Source of the DNA: Comamonadaceae bacterium | Lineage (GTDB): Bacteria; Pseudomonadota; Gammaproteobacteria; Burkholderiales; Burkholderiaceae_C | Direction: 5' to 3' | NCBI GenBank assembly: GCA_947452325.1 | Contig: CANGCZ010000030.1 | Span: 1 to 12,151 of the forward strand | DNA length: 12,151 nucleotides | Shown here: positions 1 to 8,049 of the stretch, one piece after another | Layout: each line of letters opens with the position of its first letter | Numbering within the stretch: the stretch's first letter is position 1 | Position numbers and translations under genes: made by a program | Notes under the pieces: generated by a model | What the model saw: the letters and a program-made list of their open reading frames with translations, nothing else | Databases searched by the model: none | What the model was told of the DNA's origin: nothing

Positions 1-1362
1 CAGGAAACGGCTGAGTTTGCCAACGCTAAAAACATGCATTTGAAGTCCTTAAATATCAGGACCAAACAACTGGACAAAGAACATCCGCATATCGCCAATT
101 CGTTTCACGGCCTAGCGGTGGTGATGCACGACATGGGCGACTACAAGCTGGCTCAGGAAATGCTGGACAAATCGCTGGACATACGCATCAATAATTTCGG
201 CGAGTTTCACCCGCAGACAGCGCACTCACTGCACAGCCTGGCGACTTTGACGCATGACATGGGTGACTATCGCCAAGCGCTGAAAATCAATCGTCAGGTA
301 CTGCAAATACGCGAATCTATTTACGGCAAAGAGCATCCGCACACGGCTTACTCGCAAATCAATCTGGCCATCTCCATGAACGATTTGGGGCAATTTGGCG
401 AAGCACGTGAACTGCATGACAGGGCGCTGTTTGTGCGTGAAAAATTTCTTGGCAAAGAACACCCGCTCACAGCCTATGCGCTCAACCACTACGCCCATGT
501 GTTGCACGAACTCGGCGACTTCAACACCGCCGATGAGTACTTACGTCGCTCCTTGGTGATCAGGCGCAAGGTATTCGGTGATCAACACATACACACTTCA
601 CATTCTTTGCACAGCCTGGCGCATTTGCTGCATGACCTGGACGATCACCATCAAGCTGAGAAGCTGAGTGAACAGGCATTGCAAATACGTCAAAACCATT
701 TCAAAGACAACCACCCGTTGATCGCCCACAGCATGCACAGCCTGGGCAAGATCAAACACAAAAAAGGTGAGCATGAACTTGCGCACGACTACCACCGCAA
801 AGCCTTGGATATACGACTGGATTTCCACGGAGACGCACACCCTCATACCGCTCACTCGCACCACGGGCTTGGCGAGTTATTGAGTGCACTCGGGGCACAC
901 GATGAATCGCACGAACACCACGGCAAAGCCTTGGCGATTCGCCACGATGTGCTGGGTGCAGATCACCACCACACGGCGGATTCATACCACGGCCTGGGCG
1001 TGATCAAAACGCTGCTGGGCGCGCACCACGAAGCCGAGGACTTACACCACAAGGCCTTGAACATCCGTATCAAAACCTATGGTGAAGACCACCGGCACAC
1101 CGCGCATTCTTTCCATGAACTCGGCATCGTCAAACACTTGAAGGGCGATGTGGCGCACGCCATGGAGTTGTTGAAAAAAGCTTTGCATCTCAGACGCCAG
1201 CACTACGGCGATGACTATTCACACACGCAAGACAGCCACACTTACCACGCGGTGCACTTCGGGGCTGTGCCAGCCCATGCAGGCAGTGATGCTTCTTTGC
1301 TGGGTAGGCTGCAACAGGTTTCACGCCAAACCGTGCAAGGCATCAAGTCACTGTTTCATTGA
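1..1362 (+). CDS. Histidine-rich tetratricopeptide-repeat (TPR) protein, kinesin-light-chain type, 5' end outside window
   Basis: The frame is open from base 1. The 11 codons before the first ATG (base 34) already read as the end of a TPR unit, so the true start lies upstream and the first ATG is internal. The visible part carries nine complete 42-residue units. Their shared pattern is a small/His pair, then LG/LA, then GD-A near the middle, then AL-IR, then a turn of the form G-HPHTAHS. This matches the TPR_10/TPR_12 (kinesin light chain) type, a protein-protein interaction solenoid. A tail of about 41 residues ends in a short amphipathic stretch (LLGRLQQVSRQTVQGIKSLFH). Histidine is very frequent: about 65 of the 442 residues from base 34, peaking at 10 of 42 in one unit. 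No enzymatic domain or signal peptide is visible, but the N-terminus is missing, so an effector domain or export signal there cannot be excluded. It converges on the protease-like gene with a 9-base gap. Partner and role are unknown. Confidence 0.88.
   Translation, partial: QETAEFANAKNMHLKSLNIRTKQLDKEHPHIANSFHGLAVVMHDMGDYKLAQEMLDKSLDIRINNFGEFHPQTAHSLHSLATLTHDMGDYRQALKINRQVLQIRESIYGKEHPHTAYSQINLAISMNDLGQFGEARELHDRALFVREKFLGKEHPLTAYALNHYAHVLHELGDFNTADEYLRRSLVIRRKVFGDQHIHTSHSLHSLAHLLHDLDDHHQAEKLSEQALQIRQNHFKDNHPLIAHSMHSLGKIKHKKGEHELAHDYHRKALDIRLDFHGDAHPHTAHSHHGLGELLSALGAHDESHEHHGKALAIRHDVLGADHHHTADSYHGLGVIKTLLGAHHEAEDLHHKALNIRIKTYGEDHRHTAHSFHELGIVKHLKGDVAHAMELLKKALHLRRQHYGDDYSHTQDSHTYHAVHFGAVPAHAGSDASLLGRLQQVSRQTVQGIKSLFH
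103..1236 (+). repeat. Nine tandem 126-bp units coding 42-residue TPRs
   Basis: The coding sequence has a strict 126-base period from 103 to 1236, with no insertion or deletion between units. The units have diverged in sequence: most keep the A-(L/I)-x-(I/V)-R and H-P-x-T-A-x-S positions, while other positions vary. Histidine counts per unit run 4, 4, 2, 6, 8, 9, 10, 8, 6 from first to last, so the enrichment rises toward the C-terminal half. The regular period comes from protein structure and not from a DNA-level satellite or CRISPR array. Confidence 0.85.
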
Positions 1363-1371
1363 AGCGCAAAG

Positions 1372-2535
1372 TCACAGGGCTGAAAAATTGTCTTTGAAGC
1401 CATCGGTGCTGAAAACAGTTTCAGCATCCATGCCAATAGGGGGGAAAGCCCATTGCGGCTTGAGCTTGAATTGTTTGGCTTCAAGCATTTCACGTGTCAC
1501 ATCCGGTTTGATGCCAAACCATATTTGCCGGGTTCCCGGCGTGTTCACTTGACCGGCAATCTGCCAATCGCTGAGAGGCTGCAACACAATCAACTTACCG
1601 TTGATCTCCATCAATAATTCAATGCGCTCATTGAAAGCGCTCAACCAATCGGGCGAGAGTTCATCGCGCGCATCCGGTTTGGCAATCAGCAATGCACGCG
1701 GTTGTCCATTGATGTAGGTGAGTGCAAAGGTCAATAGGCTTTGACGCTGTGATTGCCGAACCGAAGAATAAGCCAGTCGTTTACCGCCAGCCGCAGCTTC
1801 CAGCTTCCAGCGCGATGCCACCACTGCTCTGGCCACGCTGGTCTCTACATTCCAACTTGCTCTTTGTGATTCATTGATCACTGTGATCTTGCCGGGCTCA
1901 GTCAACATGGCCTGGTCGAGTAATTGGCGGTTAACGCCCATGGCATCCAGGTAACGCGCCAGCAAAGCGGATATTTTCTGAGCCTGTACGGCATCGAGCT
2001 TATCGTCGACATTGCGGAATTGGTGAACGCCGAACAAACCACCTTTGTCGACCAAGCGTTGCACGCCGCCCATGAAAGCGTATGCGCAAGAAGAAAAGCA
2101 CTTGCCTGCATTTTTCTTGTCGCGCAGGGCCGCAAGATCTGTTTGCGCATCCAGAATCCAGGTGTGGAAGTTGCGCGCGCGTATCGACTGCCCCAGACGC
2201 AAGCCACCGACCAAATCGCCGCCTAAGCTGTTGAGTACCACAATGGTGCCGGCTGGCAGGTTTTTGACCGCCTCACCGAATGCGTCTTCGGTTTTACGCT
2301 CGATCTTGCCCTGTCCCAGCCAGACCTCGCCCTTGCCAAGCTCAGACGGCGGGCTGAGGCAATCTACCGGTTTGTTGCGATCCACATTCAGCGCATCGCA
2401 GCGCGGCACAGCCTGAAAACCCATGCTGTCTTGCGCCAGAGCGGGCAAAGACCCACAAGCCAACAAACAAACCGTCAGCCAATGGCTGAGCACGTCACGT
2501 TTGACACGAGCGAATTCATCTTTCACGGAAGGCAT
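1372..2535 (-). CDS. Exported ClpP-fold serine-protease-like protein (COG3904-like)
   Basis: This 387-residue protein has an N-terminal export signal. Residues 15-34 are hydrophobic and end in PALA before Gln35, a good signal peptidase I site. LLAC at 24-27 could instead act as a weak lipobox, so a lipoprotein is possible. Residues about 95-175 carry ClpP/crotonase-fold hallmarks: NSLGGD at 102-107 (the oxyanion-loop type SxGGD), CFSSCAYAFMGG at 146-157 with Ser148 at the expected nucleophile position, and GVHQF with His171 as the likely base. The C-terminal half (about 230-387) is not a domain I recognise. The ATG at 2535 lies inside the end of the HlyD-family gene (20-base overlap), which implies translational coupling; later start codons would cut into the signal peptide. 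It is the last gene of the secretion operon. The fold call is fairly firm; protease activity and substrate are inferred. It is not of the LapG (C93 cysteine protease) family usually linked to adhesin transporters. Confidence 0.82.
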   Translation of the reverse strand: MPSVKDEFARVKRDVLSHWLTVCLLACGSLPALAQDSMGFQAVPRCDALNVDRNKPVDCLSPPSELGKGEVWLGQGKIERKTEDAFGEAVKNLPAGTIVVLNSLGGDLVGGLRLGQSIRARNFHTWILDAQTDLAALRDKKNAGKCFSSCAYAFMGGVQRLVDKGGLFGVHQFRNVDDKLDAVQAQKISALLARYLDAMGVNRQLLDQAMLTEPGKITVINESQRASWNVETSVARAVVASRWKLEAAAGGKRLAYSSVRQSQRQSLLTFALTYINGQPRALLIAKPDARDELSPDWLSAFNERIELLMEINGKLIVLQPLSDWQIAGQVNTPGTRQIWFGIKPDVTREMLEAKQFKLKPQWAFPPIGMDAETVFSTDGFKDNFSAL

Positions 2536-3718
2536 TTTCTTTGACCGCGATCAATGGTTTTAACAAATAATTCAACACACTTTTGTTACCGGTGATGATG
2601 TCGACCTGAGCCTGCATACCGGGAATGATGGGCAGATTCTTTTCCAAAGACTTGATGGCCTTGGTACTGGTTTCGATCCGCGCCACATAGTAGTACATGA
2701 CCTGACCGTGTTCTTCCTTGGACACCGAGTCGGGCGAAATATTGGTGATCTGGCCCTTGAGAGAGCCGAATATGGAGTAATCGTAGGCAGTGATTTTCAC
2801 ATTCGCCGATTGACCAAGGTGTATGAATCCAATGTCCTGCGGCCTGATCTGCGCTTCAACCACCAGGTTGTCATCAAAAGGCACGATCTCCACTATAGGC
2901 TCGCCTGGTTTGATGACGCCGCCGATGGTGTTGACCATGACACGGTTGACCACGCCCTTGAGCGGCGCCTTGACCTGGGTGCGATTGAGTTTGTCTGCAT
3001 AGGCCGGTAGCGTTTGGCGCAAGGGATTGAGCTCCAGCACAACCCGCGAAAGTTCGGTAGCCGATTCGCTTTTGAATTGACGCTTCATAGACTCGATTTT
3101 GTTGCGCAGTTCATCCACGCGGGCCTGGGTTCGGACCAGTTCAATCTGCGGCTCGAGTCCGCGTTCGGTCATTTTTTTAACTATCTCCAACTCTTGCTGG
3201 CCGCTGTGGAGTTGGCTTTCAAGCAGATTCACATCGGCATTCAAACGGCGTCTGCGGCTGTCAAATTCGGACAATTCAGTTTGAACGTATTGCGGAGCTG
3301 CAGCGGAAAATTCCTTGGTGAACTGCAAAGTCTGTTCACCTACCTCTGCTTGCAACCGGGCTTGTTTGGCCATCAAAGACAAGACCTGCTGCTTTTTGCT
3401 GTCCAGTTCAGAGCTGTACTGCACCGATTCCATTTGCAGCACCACATCATCCTTGTCCACCACATCGCCTTGTTTGACGTTGATACTGCGCACAATACCG
3501 CCTTCCATGTTTTGCACGATTTGCATGCGAGAGGATGGAATGATGCGACCTTCGGCATGCGTGACTTCATCGACATAGGAAAACGCTGACCACACAAGCA
3601 AAATCACTATGGTCACCAAAATAGCGTTGAGCAACAAAAAAGACACCACGCTGGGGCGACCTATGCGCAGATTGCCAAAGCCGCTGTTGCTGTGGTTGAT
3701 TTTTTTTGACTTGAACAT
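2516..3718 (-). CDS. Type I secretion membrane fusion protein, HlyD/LapC family
   Basis: This 400-residue periplasmic adaptor links an inner-membrane ABC exporter to an outer-membrane TolC-type channel. A short cytoplasmic N-terminus is followed by one membrane segment at about residues 26-48. Residues 60-97 form the first half of the lipoyl-like domain (MEGGIVRSINVKQGDVV). A long charged, alpha-helical hairpin region at about 100-245 follows. The second lipoyl half (TQVKAPLKGVVNRVMVNTIG) begins near 247, and a beta-barrel region follows at about 285-345. The C-terminal stretch IPGMQAQVDIITGNKSVLNY, followed by LLKPL, matches the conserved end of RTX-type HlyD proteins. Length is normal for the family. 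The start lies 14 bases after the transporter stop codon, and the 3' end overlaps the protease-like gene by 20 bases, so it sits in the middle of one operon. Confidence 0.95.
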   Translation of the reverse strand: MFKSKKINHSNSGFGNLRIGRPSVVSFLLLNAILVTIVILLVWSAFSYVDEVTHAEGRIIPSSRMQIVQNMEGGIVRSINVKQGDVVDKDDVVLQMESVQYSSELDSKKQQVLSLMAKQARLQAEVGEQTLQFTKEFSAAAPQYVQTELSEFDSRRRRLNADVNLLESQLHSGQQELEIVKKMTERGLEPQIELVRTQARVDELRNKIESMKRQFKSESATELSRVVLELNPLRQTLPAYADKLNRTQVKAPLKGVVNRVMVNTIGGVIKPGEPIVEIVPFDDNLVVEAQIRPQDIGFIHLGQSANVKITAYDYSIFGSLKGQITNISPDSVSKEEHGQVMYYYVARIETSTKAIKSLEKNLPIIPGMQAQVDIITGNKSVLNYLLKPLIAVKENAFRER

Positions 3719-3732
3719 GGCTTTAAGACGAC

Positions 3733-5910
3733 TCAGGCCATGTTAGCTGCAGCATCAGCCTGCATGGCCTGTTGTTGCTGACTGCGCATGAAATCACTTT
3801 TCGGGCCTTGCGCCACGATGCGTCCCTGATCGATCACCATCACTTTGGTCGCCAACTCCAAAATAGAGGTGCGGTGCGTGATGATCAAAATCGTCTGGTT
3901 CAACAACTGATTTTTCAGGTTATCTATCAATACCGTTTCTCGGTTCAAGTCCATGGCGCTGGTCGGTTCGTCCAGCAGCAGTATGGGAGGTTTACCCACC
4001 AGTGCGCGGGCGATGTTGATGGTTTGCCGCTGGCCACCGGACAAGCCTTCGCCTTTTTCCTTGAGCTTGAATCCATAGCCTTCCGGGTGAGTAGAAATGA
4101 AATCGTGCACACCAGCCAATACAGAGGCTTGCAAAATATCTTCATCACTGGGGTTGTTGCCACCGACAGCGATGTTTTGTTTGACTGTGCCGGAGAACAA
4201 CCAGCTCTCCTGCATGACCACGCCAATATTGCGACGCAAATCCGCCGGGTCCATTTGTCGTATGTCCAAGCCGTCAATCAAAATCGCACCCGAATCCGGT
4301 TTGTATAAACCGACCACCAGCTTGGCCAAAGTGGTTTTGCCCGAACCGACTTTGCCGACCAAGGCCACGCGCTCACCGGCTTCGATCTTGAAGCTAATGT
4401 TGTTCAAACCGCCTTGGGTCTGACCGGGATAATTGAAACTCACGTCCCTGAATTCAATACTGCCGCTCCAGACTTTGCGATTAAGGTAAGCCGCTTTGCT
4501 TTTGTGTTCACGCGGTTGCCCCATCAAATTCGACAGTGATTTGTAACTGGCAATGGCCGAGTTCAGCCTTGTCAGCAATTGCGACAACTGCGCCAGCGGG
4601 GCAATCGAGCGACCCGACAACATGGAACAAGCGACGATGGCGCCTGAGCCGATGGTGCCGGTTTGCGTCAGGTACACGCCCAGCGTCACCGTGCCCACCC
4701 AGACCAGTTGGTTGGCAAAGTTGGACATATTGGCCGAGAACTGCGAGAGGATGCGGGTTTTCAAACCGATGGCGGACTGGTGAGAAATCACATCCTGCCA
4801 ACGCTTGCGCATCATCGACCCGGCACCTATGGCTTTGATGGTTTCTATGCCTTGCAGTGTTTCAATCGCCACCGAATTTTTGGTTTGTCCATCTTCGTAA
4901 CTGCTTTGCGTCAGCCTGCGCAAACTCGGTTGCACCAGCAGGGTGGAGCCGATGATCAAAGGGATGGCGGCGAGCGGCACATACACCAGCGGGCCGCCCA
5001 CCGACCAGATGACAAACAGAAAAATCAAAGCAAATGGCAAATCAATCAATGTGGTCAATGTGGCCGAGGTCAAAAAGTCCCGCAGCGACTCAAACTCTCG
5101 CAGCGAATTTGCCACCGAGCCGGTAGGCGATGTGCGCGCTGCCAACTCCATGTCAATCACCTGTTCGAACAAGGTATCGGCAATCACCATGTCGGCTTGT
5201 GCACCAGCCACATCCAGAAAATAACTGCGTAAAGTGCGGATGACGAAGTCGCTGATGAAGATGATGAACACACCGATCAACAAAGCCACCAGTGTTTCCA
5301 TGGCGCCGTTAGGCATCACACGGTCATACACGATCATGGAAAAGCCCGATGTTGCCAATGCAAATATATTGGTCAACAAAGCGGCCATGATGACCTGAAA
5401 GTAAATGAATTTGGAAGCCAGCAAAGGTCCGAAGAACCAGTGACCGAAACGCCCTGTCTGGCTGTCACCTTCCATGCGGCTGAGTTTGAGATCGGCTTCG
5501 ACTTCAACCACCGTCCCGGCATAAATCATGGCCAGTCCCGCCACCGCCAGGGGTTGAGGGTCAGCATGTCTGGCGGGTACCAGCAGCTGAGCGGCATGGG
5601 TTTCATTCTTGGGTTGAATCGCAGCCACCACTGCGCCTTCAGACAAAAACAAAGACGGTTTGTTGATGCTCAATACATCGGTCAGTGCCAGGGCTTTTTC
5701 ACGACAACGAAAGCCCAGACTCTCTAAGGCTTCAATCGCTTCTTCAAATGTCCACGGGCCTGGAAGCCGCGCGACACTGGCGCGCAAGGCCGCCGCCGAC
5801 ATGGGTTTTTCCAGGTATTCGAGTAACCACAACAGGCAAGCTTCCACCGGATCTTGAGCCGGTGATGGCGTGTCAGCCATGCGTGGCTCAATCTGCGGTA
5901 GGCTGGACAT
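3733..5910 (-). CDS. Type I secretion ABC transporter (permease-ATPase), LapB/LssB/HlyB-like with degenerate C39-like domain
   Basis: This 725-residue inner-membrane exporter is a fused permease and ATPase that acts as a dimer and powers secretion of unfolded substrates through the fusion protein and outer-membrane channel. Residues 20-135 form a C39-peptidase-like domain. A cysteine is present (Cys25 in DPVEACLLWLL), but the surrounding Q-x4-DCG motif of active C39 peptidases is missing, so this is probably a non-cleaving substrate-binding domain as in HlyB and LapB. Residues about 160-450 are the six-helix transmembrane region. The nucleotide-binding domain has Walker A GKVGSGKT (519-526), Q-loop Gln567, signature LSGGQ (623-627), Walker B ILLLDEP with Glu648, and H-loop His679, all intact. 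The start codon is two bases after the stop of the channel gene. Substrates of this family are typically RTX toxins or large repeat adhesins; none is encoded here. Confidence 0.95.
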   Translation of the reverse strand: MSSLPQIEPRMADTPSPAQDPVEACLLWLLEYLEKPMSAAALRASVARLPGPWTFEEAIEALESLGFRCREKALALTDVLSINKPSLFLSEGAVVAAIQPKNETHAAQLLVPARHADPQPLAVAGLAMIYAGTVVEVEADLKLSRMEGDSQTGRFGHWFFGPLLASKFIYFQVIMAALLTNIFALATSGFSMIVYDRVMPNGAMETLVALLIGVFIIFISDFVIRTLRSYFLDVAGAQADMVIADTLFEQVIDMELAARTSPTGSVANSLREFESLRDFLTSATLTTLIDLPFALIFLFVIWSVGGPLVYVPLAAIPLIIGSTLLVQPSLRRLTQSSYEDGQTKNSVAIETLQGIETIKAIGAGSMMRKRWQDVISHQSAIGLKTRILSQFSANMSNFANQLVWVGTVTLGVYLTQTGTIGSGAIVACSMLSGRSIAPLAQLSQLLTRLNSAIASYKSLSNLMGQPREHKSKAAYLNRKVWSGSIEFRDVSFNYPGQTQGGLNNISFKIEAGERVALVGKVGSGKTTLAKLVVGLYKPDSGAILIDGLDIRQMDPADLRRNIGVVMQESWLFSGTVKQNIAVGGNNPSDEDILQASVLAGVHDFISTHPEGYGFKLKEKGEGLSGGQRQTINIARALVGKPPILLLDEPTSAMDLNRETVLIDNLKNQLLNQTILIITHRTSILELATKVMVIDQGRIVAQGPKSDFMRSQQQQAMQADAAANMA

Positions 5911-5912
5911 GT

Positions 5913-7871
5913 TCAGTCTTTGACCGTCAACGCTTGGTCTGCAAGCTGAAACACCTTCTGCAATTCAGAGGTCAGATGGGCCAGACGGTAACGCGCCAAG
6001 TGACGGTCTGCTTGGGCATCAATCATGTCGCGACCCGCTTGAAACAAACTGTCCTGCATGGAGATCACATCCAGCAAACTGCCTTTATTGAAAGCGAACT
6101 GCTCACGCACCGCCCGCATGGAAGCGATCGCCGAACGAACAGACACAGCCCGCGATGCCAGTATGTCTTCGCTGTTGAGCACTTCAGCCTGACTCTGTCG
6201 CAAGGACTTTTCAAAGGTACGCATGGCGGCCTGGAATTCCAACTCAGACTGCATGGCCTTCAACTTGGCGTCTTGTTTTTTGGCGGTGTCAGAGCCGCCG
6301 TTGTAAAAAGGAACGCTTAATTGCAACAGGACAGAAGAGCTGGAACTCGGGGTCACGTTATTGGCCAAGTGCCCTGAGGACGTGTTGGCATAAACCAGGT
6401 TGAAACTTGGCAAGGTTTTGGCAATCACCGCCTTGGATTCTTCGCTGGTGGCATCCTTGAGCCGGGCCAGTTGCAACAAGCCAGGGTAGGTGCCAGCCAG
6501 TTCTTCAGCCGATTTGTTCAAGCCTTCAATCACAAACTCGTGATCAGGCCCGTTCACCACACTGTCCGGGTTGCTGGCAAACACTTCACGGTAATTGGCT
6601 TGGGCTGCGCTGACGCGTGAACTGGCCAAGGCAACGGTAGACAAAGCCTCGGCATAACGTGATTCAGCGCGAATCACATCAGGCTTGGTGCCACCACCCA
6701 GCGCAAAACGTTCTTTCACCAGCTTGATCAACTCCAGCCGGGATTGCGCGTTTTCAGTGGCCAGAAAATACTGGTCCCTGGCACGTTCCAACTCTATGAA
6801 TGCGTTGATGGTTTTCAATGCCTGTTCAGATTTTTTGGAAACCAGCAACTCCTCTGCCGCTTTTTGTCTGGCCTTGCCAGCCCGCAAGCCGAAGTGACTG
6901 GAACCGAAATCAAACAAGAGTTGACTGACAGTGATGCCGAGGTTGGTACCGTTTTTTTCATAAGGCGAAGTGCCCAGGTAGGGGTCTCTGCCGGTGTAAC
7001 GCTTGCCGCTGTCTATGGTGCCATTGACCTGCGGCAGCATGGGGGACATGGCCAAGGATTTGTTGGTGCGCGACTGCTCAGCCAGATTCGATACCACCGC
7101 CACATCCGGACTGATGTCAATCGCCTCCTTGATGCGCAATCTGAATTCATCAAACGGCATGCTGTTGCGAATTTTTTTCGAACTCGGCAATTGTTTGAAC
7201 ACGTTTTGTATGAAAGATTCACCAAGATTGGCTACCTGCGGCGGCAGGTCACGGGCCACAGGCATGCTGGTCCAAGCCATGTCGGTTTGCTTTTCAACCT
7301 CAGCCGCAGCGACTTGAACTTTCACCGGCGTGACCACGGCAGCGGGAATGGCGGCCGCCGGTGTCAGCGCAAGCAACCCCAGCTTGCCTTTGCCGCTGGC
7401 AGGTTCGCGGTTTTCTTTGGACGGCCTGACGGGTGTCGCTTGCTCGCCGTCCGGCTTATCCAGGCGAATCGTGGTGTTCAGCGTGTCCACGTCCTTGAGT
7501 GCGTCTGCCAGCGAATCCTCGTTGACGCGATTGGCTGCCGGCGCTGAGTTTGGCCTGAGGTTGGCATTGATGATTCGAAACGGCCGCTGCGCGGTGTATG
7601 TCTTCGGACGCTGAATAAACCGTGGTTTTTTTGCTATTGTTTCGACATGTATCCGGGCTTGGCGAATAACGTGTTTGACGTTGTGCCCGAAATACCTGGG
7701 CAATGGCGGGGCAAGCGGCGCTGGCTGGGGCTGATTGATGGCCTGTGGCTGGCGCTCGTCGGTTCTGTTGAATAGCTGCGGCCATTGTGTATTGAATACA
7801 TTGGCGTGACTAGGCAGGGGCCAAATCACTGCCAAAGAAAACATACAACTGACAACTCCAGGCTTCAGCAT
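5913..7871 (-). CDS. TolC/LapE-like outer membrane efflux channel with long N-terminal extension
   Basis: The C-terminal portion is a classic two-repeat outer membrane efflux protein (OEP). The first repeat opens with FDEFRLRIKEAIDISPDVAV and has LFDFG before a long helix; the second has VPFYNGG and a long Ala/Gln-rich helix. I place the start at the ATG at 7871, giving 652 residues, because MLKPGVVSCMFSLAVIWPLPSHA is a complete signal peptide. A TTG at 8006 in the same frame would add 45 residues that also contain a hydrophobic stretch (VVSCLILLKILCFLLFAL). A weak GAAG/AAAG purine run precedes the TTG, and no clear Shine-Dalgarno precedes the ATG, so the start is uncertain. Between signal peptide and OEP core lie roughly 215 residues rich in Pro, Ala, Arg and Gln that are not part of the usual fold and look disordered. 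It is the first gene of the secretion operon and leads directly into the ABC transporter gene. Confidence 0.92.
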   Translation of the reverse strand: MLKPGVVSCMFSLAVIWPLPSHANVFNTQWPQLFNRTDERQPQAINQPQPAPLAPPLPRYFGHNVKHVIRQARIHVETIAKKPRFIQRPKTYTAQRPFRIINANLRPNSAPAANRVNEDSLADALKDVDTLNTTIRLDKPDGEQATPVRPSKENREPASGKGKLGLLALTPAAAIPAAVVTPVKVQVAAAEVEKQTDMAWTSMPVARDLPPQVANLGESFIQNVFKQLPSSKKIRNSMPFDEFRLRIKEAIDISPDVAVVSNLAEQSRTNKSLAMSPMLPQVNGTIDSGKRYTGRDPYLGTSPYEKNGTNLGITVSQLLFDFGSSHFGLRAGKARQKAAEELLVSKKSEQALKTINAFIELERARDQYFLATENAQSRLELIKLVKERFALGGGTKPDVIRAESRYAEALSTVALASSRVSAAQANYREVFASNPDSVVNGPDHEFVIEGLNKSAEELAGTYPGLLQLARLKDATSEESKAVIAKTLPSFNLVYANTSSGHLANNVTPSSSSSVLLQLSVPFYNGGSDTAKKQDAKLKAMQSELEFQAAMRTFEKSLRQSQAEVLNSEDILASRAVSVRSAIASMRAVREQFAFNKGSLLDVISMQDSLFQAGRDMIDAQADRHLARYRLAHLTSELQKVFQLADQALTVKD

Positions 7872-8049
7872 ATAAAGAGAAATCCGCTTGATCGGCAAAA
7901 AATATTTCAACCGAACTTGTGCATTCAATTTTAATGCAAATAATAAAAAACAGAGGATTTTTAATAATATCAAGCAACTTACAACAAATTTCTGCTGTAA
8001 ATTCAATGACTTTCTTCAGCAAAGCCGAAATATTGAATCAATTAAAACC

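Noticed and set aside
103..1236. Regular 126-base period that could suggest a CRISPR array or DNA satellite
   Set aside because: The period is an exact multiple of three inside one open frame, and each unit translates to a TPR; the DNA units themselves are diverged.
3014..3589. Plus-strand open frame of 191 codons
   Set aside because: It lies wholly opposite the HlyD-family gene, whose frame matches a known family from end to end.
5685..6320. Plus-strand open frame of 211 codons spanning two genes
   Set aside because: It is antisense to the junction of the channel and ABC transporter genes; both real genes are well supported there.
6744..7547. Long plus-strand open frame (267 codons) opposite the channel gene
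   Set aside because: It is antisense to the frame that carries the signal peptide and the OEP domain, and its translation shows no recognisable domain or plausible composition.
7810..8022. Minus-strand 70-codon frame beginning MLKKVIEFTAEICCKLL
   Set aside because: It overlaps the start of the channel gene in another frame, is driven by AT-rich composition, and has no recognisable features.
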